Part shown: piece after piece, positions 61,179 to 64,000 of the stretch
Layout of the letters: each line of letters starts with the position of its first letter
Position numbering within the stretch: the stretch's first letter is position 1
DNA from: Panonychus citri
Taxonomy: Eukaryota; Arthropoda; Arachnida; Trombidiformes; Tetranychidae
Length of the DNA: 64,000 bases
NCBI RefSeq assembly: GCF_014898815.1
Contig: NW_026515543.1
Span: 620,001 to 684,000, forward strand
Direction of reading: 5' to 3'
The notes under the pieces: model-generated
Seen by the model: the letters and a program-made list of their open reading frames with translations, nothing else
Databases searched by the model: none
Told to the model about the DNA's origin: nothing
Position numbers and translations under genes: made by a program

Positions 61179-63863
61179 TTTCGCACCTAGCTCTCCTCCT
61201 ACCAGATAATGCATCTAATTTGAAGTAACATCCTCTTGAATTAACTTTACCCAAAGGTAATAATAATCACCATAATGATGATGAGGATGAGGATGACCTT
61301 ACGCGCGTTTACAACAATCATCATCCGCATCATCTTTCGCCTCTTCCCTTCTCCCGTGCGAACAATTTTAATTCTTAAAAATTTTCTCCTTCCATTGAGA
61401 ATACATGAAAGAAAAAGCAAAACCAAGAGAGAGAGAGAGAGAGAGAGAATTTTTCTTCTATCAACAGAAAACCCATCACATTGTTGTTGCTGTGTGGTCA
61501 ACACGCCGCGAGGTGTTACCTTATCCACACACAAGAAATAACTTCCTCCCATTGAGAGAGAGAGAGAGAGAGAGAAATCTAATCAATCCTCCTCCCCACC
61601 TTCACCTCCTCTTGCATCATTTTCCGTGTTTTATGGCTCATTATCATGAATCGTAATTAATATAAGACTATTATTATTAATTAATCACGCCGATGTTGTT
61701 AATCGTTCGGCCTTTAGATCACCTTTTATCTAGTTACTTTATTATCCTATCATCATCATTACCTGAATCTTTTGTTTCATCATCATTGTTGTTGCTCTTT
61801 AATTGTTTGTTATTATAAACCGTTTGTTACCTTTGGGCCACCCTTGAGTTTAATCAACGCCAAGCACATTAATCCCACTTAATCAACCAGGAAGAGCCTC
61901 AGCACCTTGGGTGGTTTTCACTTTAGTTAGTTAGTTAATTTACTGCTAATTTAGTTTTGATTGTTATTAATTTGTTCACTTTTCCTTCAGTAACAATAAA
62001 GTTAATTTAGTTTCTCGTTTTGTTTCAACTTGAAGTATCAAGTAATTAGCATCATCATCATAATAATCATCATCAACTGTAATTGTTATTGTTTTCGTAA
62101 ATTGATTGTTGCTTATGATTAACTATTTACTATTAATCAATCAAACTTTGTTTAAATTGAATTAGTAAACATGATTAAATATTAATTGATGTTTTAATGG
62201 TTTTGATACAGATAAAGATGAGACTTGATTATGATTAATCGCTCATGATAATCATCTCGTTTTGGATAATGGTTTAGGTTATTGTGTATTTCTGGTTGAG
62301 TTAATTGTTAATCATTTCTGTTTGTGATTTAATTGTTTACCTTTTTTTCCGCTATTTTCTTTTTGTCCTTTTTTAGGGAAACTATGGAATCGCTGATAAA
62401 TGACCCTTGTTATGGACGAAGTCCAATGATATCGCCTTACCTGATTGAAGATACAGCGAACATGTTGCTGAGAGAAAGAGCAATTCTTATGGGTCATCCT
62501 CCACCTCCACCTCATCATATTCACCATCATTCCGGTGGTTCACCTAATCCACATCATCATCCCCATCACCATCAAGCATCACCTCATCATCATCCCTCTG
62601 GTTTGCCACCGCCGAATTCATCACCTTCATCTCATCCTTTCTCACCCACTGGCTTACCGCCAGGACTTTCACCTAATGGTGTAAGAGGTGGTCCAGTTAT
62701 GTGGAGACCTCATCCCGCCTTCCCACCGATCAATCCAACAGACTTTTATAATCTATTAGCTACTTGTCCACCCTGGTATTCAGCTGCAGCTTTTGGTGCT
62801 CACCTACGATCTCCTAACCCCAATTCAGGTAATCATCAAATCCTTAAGCTCATTCAATCTTGTTGATTAATTTCAATGAATTAATTATCATTAAATTTGT
62901 TCTTTCTTTCTCTCTCTTCCATCAGGATCTTTGCCTGGTTCTCAATCAATGTCTCCAACATCGGCTGCCGCCGCTGCTGCTCTTGCCTTTTCAACTCCCC
63001 CTCATTTCTGGGCAGCCAATGCAAATAATCAAATATCAGCTGAAATCGCAAAACAGTCGTTAATCAATGCAACCAATTTAGCCAATGCTTGTAATCCTCC
63101 CTCATCATCAACACCACCCTCTGGATCCCTCACCACCACCAACAACAACAACAACCACAACAGTAATAACAGTAAAGGAAACACTTCCACCACCCACAAT
63201 AACAAAGAGAGTACTAGTAACGGTATTGGTCCAACTCGTCCTAATCATCCTCACGACCAATCAACACACCGATATACACCTTATCCTTTATTTTCCCCTT
63301 CAAAGAAAGACAATCATTCAAGTCATCATTTATCATCTTCCTCCTCCTCATCATCACTGCCAATATCATCTCTATCCACACCACAACAACCCCAATCACA
63401 ACACCAACAATCACCCACATCACTTGCACCTCATTCAACCTCTTCTCCATCTCCATCACCAACATCAAACGTTTCCTTACTTTCCTCATCTTCATCTTCA
63501 TCTTCATCCTCTTCTCCTCATCCTCATCTTCCTTTAAACCTTCTCAATGGTCCAACCAACGGATTAAACTTATCATCCAATCATCATCATCTCAACCCAA
63601 ACCACAACTCCAACAACAACAACAACAATAACAACACAAGCAAACGATCAACAATCAACTCCAATTCCAAGCATAAAAACCTCAATCCAAATGTAAACTC
63701 TGAAAACAATAACGATGAAGACGATGATATAAACATTGAAAGATCAACTCCAAGTCCATCAAATTTAACGACAATTAAAAACTGTATTAACAACAATTTA
63801 GAAAACAATAAGAGACCAATTGATTGTACAGATAAATCTGATTCAACTGAACCAATCAGCTGA
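35535..63863 (+). CDS. mid: Tbx20-class T-box transcription factor (midline/H15)
   Basis: Nuclear DNA-binding regulator of heart, CNS and segment patterning in arthropods. Exons: 35535-36603 (see frame note), 50172-50445, 50537-50704, 56469-56545, 62377-62828, 62926-63863. The N-terminal region is His-, Asn- and Ser-rich and carries FSIEAIM at about 101-107, a Groucho-type eh1 motif as in Tbx20. The T-domain starts AGIKCHLENKDLWDKFNELG and includes EMIITKSGRRMFPTVRVSF, VPVDNKRYRYAYHRSSWLVA, HIVLNSMHKYQPRIHLI, FPETVFTAVTAYQNQL and NPFAKGFRDSSRLSDLERE, closest to Tbx20/midline. A long His/Pro/Ser/Asn-rich C-terminus follows. Frame note: the first coding block is open to 36293, but the T-box part lies in another frame. 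A 122-nt intron 36290-36411 (GTGAAC...GGGCAG) would restore the frame and give 951 residues. Small indels in this sequence are the alternative. Confidence 0.9.
36290..36411 (+). other. Frame conflict / possible short intron in T-box exon 1
   Basis: The frame open from 35535 ends in TGA at 36291. The frame leading into the T-domain is open only from about 36404. Removing 36290-36411 as an intron fits the phase exactly, but the donor GTGAAC is weak. Against this, a third frame across 36210-36330 reads RSPPLRSPSISELERPMSG, which looks like real protein, and the first frame resumes with TPSPSPSTGSTKDGSSSSCG. That pattern suggests two or three single-base indels, from sequencing or from mutation, rather than an intron. 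Confidence 0.5.
41975..42020. repeat. (GTT)n-(GAT)n compound microsatellite
   Basis: GTT units run directly into GAT units in T-box intron 1. Confidence 0.85.
43114..43154. repeat. (GA)n microsatellite
   Basis: About 40 nt of GA in T-box intron 1; potential GAGA-factor binding platform. Confidence 0.85.
43268..43304 (+). promoter_or_regulatory. Candidate recursive-splice (acceptor-donor) site
   Basis: A pyrimidine tract (TTTTCCTCTTTCTTACCTTT) leads to CCAG|GTAAAC, joining a strong 3' splice site directly to a 5' splice site about midway in the 13.6-kb intron. This is the layout of ratcheting points known from long Drosophila introns. Confidence 0.35.
48043..48072. promoter_or_regulatory. 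11-bp inverted repeat of T-box-like half-sites
   Basis: TTCGAAGGTGT (48043-48053) and its exact reverse complement ACACCTTCGAA (48062-48072) are separated by 8 nt. Each arm contains AGGTGT(A/C)A, close to the T-box half-site AGGTGTGA. It lies inside intron 1 of a T-box gene and could serve autoregulation. As RNA it would form an 11-bp stem with an 8-nt loop. Confidence 0.5.
50446..50536 (+). other. Intron 2 of the T-box gene (91 nt)
   Basis: Short intron in phase 0 between CAT|GTAAGT and TATTCAG|ATTG, splitting GH|IVLNSM. It contrasts with the 13.6- and 5.8-kb introns on either side. Confidence 0.85.
52761..52806. repeat. (AG)n microsatellite
   Basis: About 46 nt of AG in T-box intron 3. 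Confidence 0.85.
55176..55210 (+). promoter_or_regulatory. Candidate recursive-splice site with consensus donor
   Basis: TTTATTGTCCAG|GTAAGTAT: a T-rich tract and CAG acceptor fused to a perfect GTAAGT donor inside intron 3. A similar but weaker junction is at 55741-55760 (TATCTCTCCAG|GTAAAT) and another at 53546-53561 (CAATTTTCAG|GTAAAT). Confidence 0.4.
56192..56241. repeat. (GA)n microsatellite
   Basis: About 50 nt of GA shortly before T-box exon 4. Confidence 0.85.
56546..62376 (+). other. Intron 4 of the T-box gene (5.8 kb)
   Basis: Splits the Arg of LER|ETMESL (phase 2) at the end of the T-domain. It contains GAT runs at about 59176 and 59368, (CT)n at 61128-61177, GA runs at 61424-61447 and 61553-61576, and many TTACCT words. 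CpG-containing unique patches occur near 57810-57960, 61300-61370, 61500-61530 and 61685-61720, and could be regulatory. No nested gene seen. Confidence 0.75.
61128..61177. repeat. (CT)n microsatellite
   Basis: About 50 nt of CT in T-box intron 4. Confidence 0.85.
62829..62925 (+). other. Intron 5 of the T-box gene (97 nt)
   Basis: Short phase-1 intron, TCAG|GTAATC to CCATCAG|GATC, within the low-complexity C-terminal coding region. The frame continues as GSLPGSQSMSPTS. Confidence 0.8.
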
Positions 63864-64000
63864 AAGATGTTCAATATGATTAGCAACAATTTAGTAACCA
63901 ACTAATTAAATCCAATCTAAATTTCTTATTTCCTATTGTAAATTAATTCATCGTAAAAAAAAAAATTAATAAGCAATCAACTTTTTATTATGATTAACTT
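63864..64000 (+). other. T-box gene 3' UTR start
   Basis: AT-rich sequence after the TGA stop. No canonical polyadenylation signal is seen before the window ends. Confidence 0.5.

Noticed and set aside
61025..61656. Arg-Glu and Ser-Leu repeat frames
   Set aside because: Direct translation of (GA)n and (CT)n microsatellites.
62333..63901. Alternate-frame and antisense frames over the T-box C-terminal exons
   Set aside because: Shadows of the His/Pro/Asn-rich coding frame, which is fixed by the splice phases from the T-domain.
1..64000. tRNA, rRNA, CRISPR, bacterial insertion sequences or viral genes
   Set aside because: I looked for tRNA B-box-like GGTTCGANTCC and regularly spaced direct repeats and saw none; the repeats present are microsatellites or gene-derived duplications, and no polymerase, capsid, integrase or transposase motif was recognised.

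Overview
The window is AT-rich animal nuclear DNA with spliced GT-AG genes, many (GA)n, (CT)n, (CAT)n and (GAT)n tracts, and orthologues of animal developmental and cell-polarity genes. The gene types (a 14-repeat cadherin of the Cad87A kind, a varicose-type MAGUK, a midline/H15 T-box factor) point to an arthropod. An acariform mite or other chelicerate is possible, but this is inference and the sequence alone does not fix the species. No tRNA, rRNA, CRISPR or bacterial-type feature was seen.

Layout. 1-7.1 kb: no supportable gene. 7.1-10.3 kb (-): complete four-exon varicose/MPP2-6 MAGUK. 10.6-13.4 kb: a mosaic of duplicated pieces. It holds two members of an unrecognised small signal-peptide protein family, a direct copy of 5.2-5.8 kb, and an inverted copy of the varicose guanylate-kinase exon with its intron flanks. 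14.1-20.4 kb (+): a 2106-residue cadherin in one exon. 20.6-23.8 kb: a second mosaic, with two decayed cadherin scraps, the first two exons of a high-affinity choline transporter, the last exon of a mitochondrial carrier, and a broken third copy of the small-protein element. 24.5-28.2 kb (+): complete six-exon ORP9-type oxysterol-binding-related protein. 29.0-31.1 kb (-): complete four-exon cathepsin D. 35.5-63.9 kb (+): a Tbx20-class T-box gene (midline/H15) with introns of 13.6, 5.8 and 5.8 kb.

Main points for a second look. (1) In both mosaics, copies of the small-protein element lie among gene fragments that keep their introns. In the first mosaic, element homology stops where the captured exon begins. 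This suggests DNA-level capture or transduplication by an undescribed mobile or recombinogenic element. (2) The T-box locus introns carry non-random motif vocabulary: TGACC/GGTCA clustering around exon 4, abundant CAGGTAA/TTACCTG on both strands, an 11-bp perfect inverted repeat built from two T-box-like half-sites in intron 1, and juxtaposed acceptor-donor sequences resembling recursive-splice sites. (3) The N-terminal coding part of the T-box gene does not read through in one frame. Either an unusual 122-nt intron or small indels would explain this.

The complete genes have no operon-like link. They are independent loci: a junctional scaffold, an adhesion receptor, a lipid-transfer protein, a lysosomal protease and a transcription factor.
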